The notes: generated by a model not told the origin, from the sequence alone. 15,719 nucleotides of DNA from Microtetraspora glauca (GCA_000721275.1 JOFO01000086.1:1-15719), one strand, 5' to 3'; shown: positions 1 through 6,262, counted from the first letter of the stretch. Numbers and translations: made by a program.

Positions 1-478
1 GCCCGACACCGACGCCCCGGCCGCACTTCGCCGGCGGCGGCATGCCGACCCGCTGGGCACCCAGCCTCGAAACCAACCCCACCCCCCGCCGCGCCGACGA
101 GAACCGCCGGACGCCGACCTGCGACGGCGACCGCGAGGGCAACAGAGACACCCGGGGCCGGCCGGCCTCCCCCCGTGGGTCAGCCGGTCCCGGGCCCCAC
201 CAGCCCGACCCGTGCGGACCAGCCGGCCCCGTCTACGACAGGCAGGCGGCACCACACCCCGCACCCCACGACCCGACCACCGCGGTCCTCACCTCGACGA
301 CGGCCGTGACAGACCCGGCCCGGGCCGGGCCCACGCCGCCCGTCAACACTGCCCCGGCCCGCCGAGTACCGGCCTGGCCGCCAGGCCCCGGATAGCAGAA
401 CCCGGCCGCGACCCGCCACGCGGCCAGCAGCGTCGGCATGCCGCCTCCCCCTAGCCCCCGGCATGCCGACAAGCAGAG
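1..478. other. GC-rich left flank without a confident gene
   Basis: This stretch is extremely C+G rich, so several frames stay open by chance. The best candidate is a plus-strand frame open from base 3 to the stop at 393-395 (a start is possible at 42), with roughly 86% G/C at third positions. Its product would be a Pro/Arg/Thr-rich, low-complexity chain with no recognisable domain. A second plus frame is open from the left edge to the stop at 452-454 but has weaker third-position bias. Either could be the tail of a gene that begins outside the window. The segment also carries three copies of the 11-mer GGCATGCCGAC. It may be chromosome to the left of the integrated element, but that cannot be shown from here. 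Confidence 0.4.
432..470. repeat. Perfect 11-bp inverted repeat, hairpin or operator
   Basis: GTCGGCATGCC at 432-442 is the exact reverse complement of GGCATGCCGAC at 460-470, with a 17-nt C-rich spacer. The same 11-mer occurs a third time at 39-49. Each copy contains the 8-bp palindrome GGCATGCC. The pair could be a transcription terminator stem for a gene entering from the left (there is no T-run after it) or a binding site pair. It lies just upstream of the membrane-protein gene at 539. Confidence 0.5.
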
Positions 479-505
479 GTGCAGCCAGCCCACCTCTGGG
501 TCTCT

Positions 506-518
506 GATAATGCTTATC
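506..518 (+). promoter_or_regulatory. GATAA-N3-TTATC dyad, possible -10 region
   Basis: GATAATGCTTATC is a 5-bp-arm inverted repeat and the only AT-rich point upstream of the gene starting at 539. GATAAT (506-511) is a fair match to a -10 hexamer and would place the transcript start near 518, before a GGAG ribosome site at 524-527. No convincing -35 hexamer is visible. It could equally be an operator. Confidence 0.35.
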
Positions 519-538
519 GAGCTGGAGTAGTGATTCTC

Positions 539-1048
539 ATGCGCACCCCCAAGCGGCCCACCCCGGCCGCCTACATCTCGCTTGGCCTGCTCATCGCCGT
601 CGCCCTCAGCCCAGTCGCCACCCGCATCACCACCGCCGCCCTCGACATCCGCCTCGGACGCCCCATCAACACCGCACTGTTCATCGCCAGCACGATCCTG
701 CTCACCGCGGCCGGAGGGTACGGCGCCTACCTGATCGTCAAGTTCTTCCGGGCACTACGCGCCGAAGACCGGGCCGAGCAGCAGGCCGAGGTGGCCCGGC
801 TGCGCGCAGAACAGCAAGCTGAGGCGGCCCGGCTGCGCGCCGAGCAGCAGACCGAGACCGCCCGGCTGCAAGCTGAGGCGGCCCGGCTGCGCGCAGAAGC
901 CGAGCTGCTGCACCGGCGGATGGAAGAGCTCGAAGAGCGCGAATGGTGGGGCCCCCCGCGGGGCGAGACGAACCTGGAAGACACCGCCGACCTGTCGAAC
1001 GTGCACCTGCTCCCGAAGCGGCAGTTCCCCGAGTCGCGCTCGTCATAG
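539..1048 (+). CDS. Two-pass membrane protein with coiled-coil tail
   Basis: The product is 169 aa. An earlier in-frame start at 479 is possible, but ATG 539 has GGAG 11 nt upstream and begins with a typical basic stretch (MRTPKRP) before the first membrane helix. Hydrophobic segments lie at about residues 10-30 and 45-69. Residues about 72-128 form a heptad/hendecad coiled coil made of near-identical ARLRAEQQ repeats, followed by a charged tail of about 40 residues. The order suggests a membrane anchor holding a long cytoplasmic coiled coil that could self-associate or bind a partner. I do not recognise a family. It lies directly left of the integrase, so it may be host flank or the outermost gene of the element. 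Superinfection exclusion would be a guess from position only. Confidence 0.75.
   Translation: MRTPKRPTPAAYISLGLLIAVALSPVATRITTAALDIRLGRPINTALFIASTILLTAAGGYGAYLIVKFFRALRAEDRAEQQAEVARLRAEQQAEAARLRAEQQTETARLQAEAARLRAEAELLHRRMEELEEREWWGPPRGETNLEDTADLSNVHLLPKRQFPESRSS
788..894 (+). repeat. In-frame repeats encoding the coiled coil
   Basis: Four copies of a roughly 20-bp unit of the form GAGGCGGCCCGGCTGCGCGC start at 788, 821, 854 and 875. The spacings are 33, 33 and 21 nt, that is 11, 11 and 7 codons, matching hendecad and heptad phasing. A 26-bp stretch is identical at 815-840 and 869-894. The array could vary in length by slippage or recombination, changing coil length without losing frame. Confidence 0.75.
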
Positions 1049-1063
1049 TGTCCGTTCAAACCC

Positions 1064-1085
1064 GGACATGGAGCCCTCCATGTCC
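1064..1085. promoter_or_regulatory. Perfect palindrome upstream of the integrase gene
   Basis: Arm GGACATGGAG (1064-1073) and its exact reverse complement (1076-1085) flank a central CC. A further TGTCCG at 1049-1054 can pair with CGGACA at 1063-1068, so TGTCC/GGACA/TGTCC alternate and two mutually exclusive stems are possible. The palindrome covers the -45 to -24 zone of the proposed integrase promoter, so an operator is the simplest reading. It may also help end transcription from the gene at 539-1048. Serine-integrase attachment sites are dyads around a 2-bp core and often sit just upstream of the integrase gene, so part of attL may lie here, although perfect symmetry is unusual for attL. 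Confidence 0.5.
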
Positions 1086-1096
1086 CATTAACCGCA

Positions 1097-1102
1097 TACA
1101 CT
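1097..1102 (+). promoter_or_regulatory. Probable -10 element of a leaderless integrase mRNA
   Basis: TACACT fits the TAnnnT pattern of actinobacterial -10 elements and ends exactly 6 nt before the ATG at 1109. No ribosome site is present before that ATG. Together this suggests transcription starts at or next to the A of the start codon. The -35 zone would fall within the palindrome at 1064-1085. This is inference from spacing only. Confidence 0.4.
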
Positions 1103-1108
1103 CTCGGG

Positions 1109-2512
1109 ATGGTCGCCCACCCGGTCCGCGCCGCCATCTACTGTCGCATCAGCCTCGCCCGACACGGCGACACGGTGAAGGTCGACGAGCAGGAGATGGT
1201 CTGCCGGCGCCTCGCCGAACAACGCGGATGGGCAGTGGCGGACCGGCACGTCTACAAGGACAACAGCGTCAGCGCCTGGCGGCACGACGTACGGCGACCG
1301 GCGTGGGAGGCGATGCTCGACGCCATCCGCAACCGCGAACTCGACGCGATCATCGTGTACCACGGCGACCGGCTCATCCGGCAACCGTGGGACCTGGAGA
1401 TCCTGCTCCGGTTGGCACAGGAAGGCACCCTGCTTGCCGCACCCACCGGCGAGCGCGACCTCAGCGATCCCGAAGACCAGTTCGTGCTTCGCATCGAGGC
1501 GGCAGTGGCGAAGCGCGAAGTCGACAACACCAGCCGACGGATGCGCGCGAAGAACGATCGGCTTGCCGAGAAGGGCATCAGCCGGCTCGGCGGCCGTGGT
1601 GGACGCGCGTTCGGATTCGAGCCCGACGGGCGGACCGTCCGCGAGGCCGACGCCGCGGTGATCCGAGAGGTCGCTGAGCGGATCCTCACCGGCGAACCGA
1701 TCGGCGCGATCGCCCGCGACATCACCGCCCGGGGGTTCACCACGACCACCGGAGGGCCCTGGGACCACGGCGCGTTGAAAAAGCTGATGATGCGGCCCCG
1801 GCTCGCCGGGCAGCTCGTGCACCGCGGTGTTGTCGTCGGCCCGGCAGCGTGGCCGGCGATTCTGGACGTGGAGACATGGGAGGCGGTCGGCGCGGTCCTG
1901 ACCAAGAAGGCCGCCGCGTTCGACTACGCCACCAACGCCCGTCGGTACCTGCTGTCCGGGATCGCCCGGTGCGGCACCTGCGGTGAGCCATTGGCGATCC
2001 GGCACAACACCCGGCCAGGCCTGACCGGGTACGGATGCATTGCCCCAGGATGCCCGAAGAAGGTTCACCGGGCGATCCACCATCTCGACCCGTACGTCGA
2101 AGGGGCGGTCATCCGCCGGCTCGGCGACGAACGGCTGCGTGACCGGATGCAGCCCGCGACCGTCGACACCAGCGGCCTGGTCGCCGAGCTGGCGAAGGTG
2201 CAGCGGCGGCGTACCGCGACTCTGGAGGAGTTCGGCGACGACGACGAGATGGGGCCCGATGTGCTGCGGCTGACCGTTCGCCGGCTCGACCAGCGGATCG
2301 AGGAACTGCGGGCGCAGATCGCGGCGGCCCGGCGGCCAACCGTGCTCGACGGACTGTGGGGGATCACCCCGGATGCCTGGGAAAAGTTGAGCCTGCACCG
2401 ACAGCGGGTCGCGGTGCAGGCTCTGTTGCGGGTGACGGTGTTGCCGTCTGCTCGGCGGGGGCCGGGGTTCGACCCGGCGACGGTGCGGCTGGAGCTGTTG
2501 GAACCGGTCTAG
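1109..2512 (+). CDS. Large serine recombinase (phage-type integrase)
   Basis: The 467-aa product would catalyse site-specific integration, joining attP and attB through a 5'-phosphoserine intermediate. The N-terminal resolvase domain (about 6-150) shows the Y-x-R-x-S catalytic motif as Y11-C-R13-I-S15, and D87-R88-L-I-R91 supplies the conserved active-site arginine region. A recombinase DNA-binding domain follows (about 165-270). A zinc ribbon has C288-x2-C291 and C310-x4-C315, and a coiled coil (about 355-410) corresponds to the element that controls integration versus excision. Length is in the normal range for the family and all catalytic residues are present. Start ATG 1109 lacks a ribosome site and is probably leaderless. 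It is convergent with the repressor gene and their stop codons overlap. No recombination directionality factor can be named; the small HTH genes to the right are candidates. Confidence 0.96.
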   Translation: MVAHPVRAAIYCRISLARHGDTVKVDEQEMVCRRLAEQRGWAVADRHVYKDNSVSAWRHDVRRPAWEAMLDAIRNRELDAIIVYHGDRLIRQPWDLEILLRLAQEGTLLAAPTGERDLSDPEDQFVLRIEAAVAKREVDNTSRRMRAKNDRLAEKGISRLGGRGGRAFGFEPDGRTVREADAAVIREVAERILTGEPIGAIARDITARGFTTTTGGPWDHGALKKLMMRPRLAGQLVHRGVVVGPAAWPAILDVETWEAVGAVLTKKAAAFDYATNARRYLLSGIARCGTCGEPLAIRHNTRPGLTGYGCIAPGCPKKVHRAIHHLDPYVEGAVIRRLGDERLRDRMQPATVDTSGLVAELAKVQRRRTATLEEFGDDDEMGPDVLRLTVRRLDQRIEELRAQIAAARRPTVLDGLWGITPDAWEKLSLHRQRVAVQALLRVTVLPSARRGPGFDPATVRLELLEPV

Positions 2513-2991
2513 GCGGTACGGCGGCGGCGGGTGGGGCGGGGGAACCCGTCCATCAGCTTGTCGGCCATCGTGGCGAGCAGGTTCTGTTCGTCGTCGGTGA
2601 GGTGCGAGTCGGATGACAGCATCTGACCCATCCGGCGGACCACGGGGTGCGGTTCGATGCCGTCCGGCACTGACGGCGGTTCGGCCATGCCCACCTCGTG
2701 GTCCCGGGCGTGCCCGGCGAGGACCAGCAGTTCGGTGATGGGGGAGACGCGCCGACCCTCGGCGTCCTCGATGATCAGTGCGTTGGCGAGCTTGCGGGTG
2801 CTGTCCGGTGAGGGCTTGTCCTCACCCCGGAACCACTTCGACAGCATGCTGTGGGAGATGCCGGTTGCTCTGCTGAGGGCGGCCGTGGAGTCGGCGATGC
2901 CGAGGGCTTTGGCGCGCTTGATCACGTAGTCGCGGAAGGCGTCGTGATCCCAAGTCGTTCCCACGAGAACGGAGCTTAGGTCATTTCGCAT
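2509..2991 (-). CDS. XRE-family HTH transcriptional regulator, probable lysogeny repressor
   Basis: With the start at 2991 the product is 160 aa. Residues about 36-72 form an XRE/lambda-repressor-type helix-turn-helix (ALSRATGISHSMLSKWFRG core). The rest is helical and acidic with a basic Arg-rich end. Its place between integrase and a divergent Cro-like gene is that of a phage repressor. An ATG at 3087 would add 32 residues, but that extension has only about 59% G/C at third positions and a TTA codon, unlike the rest of the gene, so I favour 2991. Against this, TAGCCT (minus strand, 3099-3094) ends 6 nt before the 3087 ATG, which would suit a leaderless start there. The palindrome TTCGCATGCGAA spans the 2991 ATG, suggesting self-control. 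Confidence 0.88.
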   Translation of the reverse strand: MRNDLSSVLVGTTWDHDAFRDYVIKRAKALGIADSTAALSRATGISHSMLSKWFRGEDKPSPDSTRKLANALIIEDAEGRRVSPITELLVLAGHARDHEVGMAEPPSVPDGIEPHPVVRRMGQMLSSDSHLTDDEQNLLATMADKLMDGFPRPTRRRRTA

Positions 2992-3182
2992 GCGAACGCG
3001 ACCAACCGCCCGGGGAGTTAAGCCGGTCGTCGATACGTACGCATAGGGATCTATAGCCGCAGGTCCGGCCATATGAGCGTTCGACATGGCACGAGGCTAC
3101 CGGACGTTCGTCGTGCGAGAAAGTCTGTCCGGGGGACTTGCGTTCGCGATCGAACGGATGCAGGCTTGTGTTCGTGAGAGAA
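2985..3182. promoter_or_regulatory. Divergent control region with repeated TTCG-N4-(C/A)GAA sites
   Basis: Between the repressor and the early genes there are similar 12-bp dyads: TTCGCATGCGAA (2985-2996, perfect palindrome), TTCGCGATCGAA (3143-3154), TTCGTGAGAGAA (3171-3182), and a weaker GTCGTGCGAGAA (3110-3121) that matches the last in 10 of 12 positions. The three right-hand sites have centres 33 and 28 bp apart. The region 3020-3075 is locally AT-richer (cgatacgtacgcataggg, ctatag) and is where promoters would be expected. The sites are likely operators for the XRE repressor and/or the Cro-like protein; assignment to either is inference. Confidence 0.5.
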
Positions 3183-3200
3183 CGGACCCCACGGCCGGAG

Positions 3201-3413
3201 ATGGTCTTCGAATCGGCGCAGTTCGATGCGCTGGTCAGGGAGCGTCACGGCCTCACGACGAAAGAGGCGCAGGCCGCCTGGCTCGGCATCCCGCGCCCCA
3301 CCTACTCCAAGGTCGCCAACGGCAGATCCCGACCCAACAGCGAGTTCATCGCGGCGGTCTGGATCAAGTGCCCCAACGACGCACAGAGCCTCTTCCGGGC
3401 GGAAGTCCGATGA
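3201..3413 (+). CDS. Small Cro-like HTH DNA-binding protein
   Basis: From ATG 3201 the product is 70 aa. Residues about 18-53 form an XRE-type helix-turn-helix (core KEAQAAWLGIPRPTYSKVAN), so most of the protein is the DNA-binding domain, as in Cro proteins. Earlier in-frame starts exist at TTG 3138, GTG 3168 and GTG 3174. They would place coding sequence over the TTCG dyads and none has a well-spaced ribosome site. It is transcribed divergently from the XRE repressor and is first in the early unit, which fits a Cro or early-switch role. A directionality factor for the integrase is another possibility. Its stop overlaps the next start (ATGA). Confidence 0.82.
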   Translation: MVFESAQFDALVRERHGLTTKEAQAAWLGIPRPTYSKVANGRSRPNSEFIAAVWIKCPNDAQSLFRAEVR

Positions 3414-3613
3414 CCCGCCTGCTGCGCACGACAGAAGAGATCCGGGCCGCCGGAGCGGCCGCGGTCGCCGACTGGCCGCCGCTCACCGACCAGCAGGTCG
3501 ACCAGATGGTCGCGCTACTCACCCCGGTCCGCAGCGAGGTGTGGGTGCTGCTGTCCCGCGAGCACCCCGACGACCGCGCCCAGCGTCCCGCCAACGAAAG
3601 GACGGCGGCATGA
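3410..3613 (+). CDS. Small helical protein of unknown function
   Basis: The 67-aa product has a TTEEIRAAG... helix, a Pro-rich turn (WPPLTDQQ) and a second helix with VALLTPVRSEVWVLL, then a polar tail. It resembles the many short alpha-helical proteins encoded next to repressors in actinobacterial prophages, but I recognise no named family. The start overlaps the Cro-like stop by ATGA and its own stop overlaps the antirepressor start in the same way, so the three are probably translationally coupled. A GGAAG ribosome site lies just upstream. Confidence 0.75.
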   Translation: MTRLLRTTEEIRAAGAAAVADWPPLTDQQVDQMVALLTPVRSEVWVLLSREHPDDRAQRPANERTAA

Positions 3614-4410
3614 GCGCCGACATCGAGGTCTTCCAGTTCCCCGCCACCGGACAGCAGGTCCGAACCCTGCTCCGCGACGGCGAGCCCTGGTTCGTCGGCC
3701 GCGACGCGTGCGAGGTGCTGGGGATCGCAGACCCCCGAGCCTCGCTGAACCTGCTCGATGAGGATGAGCGGGACAGTGTCCCGGTCATCGACTCGATGGG
3801 CCGAACCCAGCAGACCATCGCGGTCAGTGAACCCGGCCTCTACTCGCTGATCCTCCGCAGCCGGAAGCCGCAGGCGAAGGCGTTCAAGCGGTGGGTCACC
3901 CACGACGTCCTCCCGGCAATCCGGAAGACCGGACGGTACGAGGTGGCCTCGCAGTTCGCCATCCCGCAGACCTACGCCGACGCCCTCCGGCTCGCCGCGG
4001 CCCAGGCCGAGGAGATCGAAGCCCAGGCCGCCCGCCTGGCCGTCGCCGAACCGAAGGCCGAGTACGTCGATGGGTTCGTCAACCCCGACGAGGACGCCTC
4101 GCTGATCCGGGTCTTCGCCGGGCAGGTCGGGGTGGGGGAGAAGGCCCTCCGTGAGTGGATGGTCGCCCGGAAGCTGATCTACCGCCGTGAGGTCGAGCAG
4201 CGCTGGTCGCGCTCGCAGCAGCGGATGGTTCCGGTCTACCAGTGGCTCGCGTACGCCGAGCACGCGGACTGGTTCCAGGCGCGTGACCAGCCGACCGCGC
4301 CGCGCATGCACAACGGCCAGATGGCCACGACCCTCTACGTCACTCCGGCCGGCAAGGTCGCGATCCGCCGGCTGCTGATGAAGCACCCGATCGAGAACCC
4401 CGCCGCCTGA
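3610..4410 (+). CDS. BRO-family phage antirepressor (Bro-N plus KilAC)
   Basis: The 266-aa product has two domains. A Bro-N domain spans about residues 5-110, with the signature PWFVGRDACEVLGI at 26-39 and the stretch from SEPGLYSLILRSRK (73-86) through the VTHDVLPAIRKTG region (96-108). A KilAC/ANT C-terminal domain (about 150-262) contains the KALREWMVARKLIYR core and the AGKVAIRRLL ending. In phages such as P1 and P22 relatives, antirepressors bind or displace repressors to trigger lytic genes; Bro-N domains also bind DNA. Here it follows the Cro-like gene and faces the XRE repressor across the control region, so the repressor is its likely target. It begins with an ATGA overlap and has AAAGGACGG upstream. 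About 95 nt separate its stop from the next gene. Confidence 0.95.
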   Translation: MSADIEVFQFPATGQQVRTLLRDGEPWFVGRDACEVLGIADPRASLNLLDEDERDSVPVIDSMGRTQQTIAVSEPGLYSLILRSRKPQAKAFKRWVTHDVLPAIRKTGRYEVASQFAIPQTYADALRLAAAQAEEIEAQAARLAVAEPKAEYVDGFVNPDEDASLIRVFAGQVGVGEKALREWMVARKLIYRREVEQRWSRSQQRMVPVYQWLAYAEHADWFQARDQPTAPRMHNGQMATTLYVTPAGKVAIRRLLMKHPIENPAA

Positions 4411-4505
4411 CCCCCGTCTCGGCCGCCCGGCCCAGACACGAATCCGGCGCCCCGCAGCCCGACCAAGGACACCGCGGAGCGCCAGAACCCTGAGGAGTAT
4501 CCCCC
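4411..4505 (+). other. 95-nt intergenic gap in the early operon
   Basis: This is one of the few non-coding gaps between 3201 and the right edge. It is C-rich, shows no clear -10 element and no strong terminator, and ends with a good ribosome site (TGAGGAG, about 4490-4496) for the GTG at 4506. GGCGC near 4447 and GCGCC near 4477 could pair weakly. A processing site or weak attenuator is possible but not supported. Confidence 0.3.
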
Positions 4506-4886
4506 GTGAGCCTCACGACCACCAAGACCACCCACCCGGCCGACGGCAGCCCGCGGTGGACCGTCACCGGCCCCGCCGGCACCGTCTGCTACGACCGGCT
4601 CGGCAACCACCTCGCGATCCTCAACCCGTCCGGCGAGGTCATCGACTCGCTGCGCAAGCGATACGCCCTCGAAGCCCGAAAGGCGGCGCTCGTCGGCGAC
4701 GACGCGGTGTTCGTGCTGCTGACCGGTCACTACCGCACCCACCTCGACGACGCCACGGTCGCCGACCTGGGTGACGTCACCTCCGGCCGCATCAACCTCC
4801 CGCCGATCACCGTCCGGTCCGAGCCGGACCCGATCCGCCGGTCCGCGCTCCGGATCGCCCGCCGCCAGATCGGAGGCAACCGGTGA
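4506..4886 (+). CDS. Conserved-looking hypothetical protein, 126 aa
   Basis: The start is GTG 4506, preceded by GAGGAG at a good distance. The first half is beta-rich (WTVTGPAGTVCYDRLGNHLAIL), suggesting a small beta-sandwich or hairpin, followed by a helical segment (SLRKRYALEARKAALVGDD) and a basic end (RRSALRIARRQIGGNR) that could contact nucleic acid. I recognise no family. Third-position G/C is strongly biased, supporting a real gene. Its stop overlaps the next start as GTGA, and the following genes continue the same run. Confidence 0.75.
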   Translation: MSLTTTKTTHPADGSPRWTVTGPAGTVCYDRLGNHLAILNPSGEVIDSLRKRYALEARKAALVGDDAVFVLLTGHYRTHLDDATVADLGDVTSGRINLPPITVRSEPDPIRRSALRIARRQIGGNR

Positions 4887-5092
4887 CGCTCCGACTGGTC
4901 ATTGCCCCCCTGTACGGCGTCACCTGCGACGCGGACGGCTGCGAAGACGAGATCCGCGACGACTGGGAGTGGAGCACTCGTCGGCTGGCCGAGAAGGCGG
5001 GCTGGCAGATCAGGCCCCGACGTGGCAAGGGTTCCCGGTCGGCGCCCGACCTGTGCCCGGTGCACCGTACGGACGGCGGTGAGTCCCGGTGA
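4883..5092 (+). CDS. Small Cys/His protein, possible zinc-binding
   Basis: The 69-aa product carries C15-x4-C20 near the start and C58-P-V-H61 near the end, a spacing that could make one zinc site bracketing a central helix (STRRLAEKAGWQ) and a basic loop (RPRRGKGSR). Similar small proteins with a CDxxGC...LCPxH pattern are common in actinobacterial phages, with no known activity. The start is GTG with GGAGG upstream (4872-4876) and a GTGA overlap; the stop overlaps the next gene the same way. Confidence 0.75.
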   Translation: MTLRLVIAPLYGVTCDADGCEDEIRDDWEWSTRRLAEKAGWQIRPRRGKGSRSAPDLCPVHRTDGGESR

Positions 5093-5388
5093 CCACGATC
5101 CCGATGCCCCGCACCGCCGACGACACCGAACCGGCGCCCCCGCAGCCGTCGCGGACCACCCCGTGGCCCGACCCGGCACCGATCCGACCGGTCGTCGACC
5201 CCCGACACACGCCGGACCCGTACGTGGACGCTGTCGGCGACATCCGGGGCGCCCACCTCGGACTCACCACCCACCTGCGGTACCACCCGGAGTGCGGCCA
5301 GCAGTGCCCGGACTTCGTCGAGCTGTTCGATGCGATCGGCACGGCGCTGGACAGCGTCCGACCGGCGACGCTGCGGGCGGTGGCGTGA
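5089..5388 (+). CDS. Hypothetical protein with HxxxHxxCxxxC motif
   Basis: The 99-aa product has a Pro/Asp/Thr-rich, probably disordered N-terminal half (1-45), then a compact part with H62-x3-H66-x2-C69-x3-C73, a plausible metal site, leading into a helix (FVELFDAIGTALDSV). No named family is recognised. The start is GTG with GTGA overlap. The stop shares one base with the methyltransferase start (TGATG), a spacing typical of coupled translation. Confidence 0.7.
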   Translation: MTTIPMPRTADDTEPAPPQPSRTTPWPDPAPIRPVVDPRHTPDPYVDAVGDIRGAHLGLTTHLRYHPECGQQCPDFVELFDAIGTALDSVRPATLRAVA

Positions 5389-6044
5389 TGGCCCAGACGA
5401 TCACATACACCCCCGACCCGGCCCTGTCGTACTGGCCGACCCCACCCGAGGTGGCCGACGACCTCGTGTACGAGGCCCTCTGCCCCGGCTACGCGCAGGG
5501 CGAGGGCGGGAACGGGGTGCCCCGCCTGCGAGTGCTGGAGCCGTCCGCCGGTGAGGGCCACCTGGCCCGCGCCATCCGGGAGTACCTGCCGTACGCGCAC
5601 CTCACCGTCGTCGAGCCGGCACCGAGCCGGGCCGCCGCGCTGCGGGCCACGGACCTCGCCGACGATCTCGTCGAGTCCACGCTGGAGGACTACCTCACCA
5701 CCGAGCCGGCCCCGTTCGACCTGATCTTCATGAACCCGCCGTTCACCCTGGCCAACCGGCCGGAGGCGTGGGCCGACCACGTCCTCGCCGCCTACAACCA
5801 CTGCCTGATGCCGGGCGGGATGCTCGGCGCCATCGTGCCGCCCGTGGTGATGACCGGATCATCCCGCCGGGTGCGAGCCATCCGGGAGGTGCTCGGCACC
5901 GCGTTGGGCCGGTACCCGTCCGGCACGACGGTCTACAGGCGGGGCCGGGTGTGCCCGTGCGAGAAGGGCGCCTTCGTCAAGTCGGTCGGGGCGGGGATCC
6001 GCCCGGTGAAGTTGTGGGTCGAGAAGCCGTCGGGGGCGGAGTGA
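5388..6044 (+). CDS. SAM-dependent DNA methyltransferase, adenine N6 type (orphan)
   Basis: The 218-aa product is a class I methyltransferase. Motif I is VLEPSAGEGHL at 49-59 (SAM binding), motif II acidic residue is in VVEPAPSR (E76), and motif IV is NPPF at 116-119, the signature of N6-adenine or N4-cytosine DNA methylation. The order (motif I before NPPF) and the N-terminal YWPTPPEVADDLV are typical of gamma-like phage enzymes that begin with a 'TPP.va' segment. No target-recognition domain or endonuclease is nearby, so it is likely a solitary enzyme used for protecting element DNA or for regulation. RNA or protein methylation cannot be excluded. It starts by TGATG overlap and ends the same way. 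Confidence 0.88.
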   Translation: MAQTITYTPDPALSYWPTPPEVADDLVYEALCPGYAQGEGGNGVPRLRVLEPSAGEGHLARAIREYLPYAHLTVVEPAPSRAAALRATDLADDLVESTLEDYLTTEPAPFDLIFMNPPFTLANRPEAWADHVLAAYNHCLMPGGMLGAIVPPVVMTGSSRRVRAIREVLGTALGRYPSGTTVYRRGRVCPCEKGAFVKSVGAGIRPVKLWVEKPSGAE

Positions 6045-6262
6045 TGGCCGCCGTCATCTTCCTCGCCGGGTTCACGCTCGGCGCCGTCGCCGCCTACCGC
6101 CTCGCCGTGCACCGTCTCGGCCGCCAGGTCGAGGCCATGCACGCCGCGATGGTCGCCACCCGCGCCGACACCGGCCCCCACCGGTGGCAGGTCGCCGACA
6201 GCTACCGGGACGGGTGGCGGCATCCGATCCGCCACCTACTGCACCGGAGGGCCGCCGCGTGA
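6044..6262 (+). CDS. Small single-pass membrane protein
   Basis: The 72-aa product starts with an uncharged hydrophobic segment (residues about 2-21, AAVIFLAGFTLGAVAAYRLA), with a probable cytoplasmic basic tail rich in Arg, His and Trp. The helix is too short of flanking charge and cleavage signals to be a classic signal peptide, so an N-terminal anchor is likelier. Function is unknown. It overlaps the methyltransferase stop by one base and the next gene by GTGA. Confidence 0.7.
   Translation: MAAVIFLAGFTLGAVAAYRLAVHRLGRQVEAMHAAMVATRADTGPHRWQVADSYRDGWRHPIRHLLHRRAAA

Noticed and set aside
42..395. 117-codon plus-strand frame in the left flank
   Set aside because: Third-position bias is fair but the product is low complexity without a domain or ribosome site; described under the flank instead of called as a gene.
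788..894. CRISPR-like spaced repeats
   Set aside because: The repeats are in frame, irregularly 33/33/21 nt apart, and encode a coiled coil; there are no variable spacers or cas genes.
1049..1080. tRNA 3' end suggested by TTCAAAC between complementary arms and a CCA at 1078-1080
   Set aside because: The arms pair only with an 8-nt loop, the 5-bp T-stem does not form with a 7-nt loop, and no anticodon or D arm lies upstream (the gene at 539-1048 does).
1088..2398. 436-codon open frame on the minus strand across the integrase gene
   Set aside because: It is a shadow frame: the plus-strand product has clear serine-recombinase motifs, and minus-strand openness is expected at high G+C.
3364..4386. 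340-codon minus-strand frame opposite the antirepressor
   Set aside because: The plus strand encodes unmistakable Bro-N and KilAC domains; the opposite frame has no recognisable domain.
5010..5801. 263-codon minus-strand frame opposite the methyltransferase
   Set aside because: It is a shadow of genes with recognised motifs and coupled starts on the plus strand.
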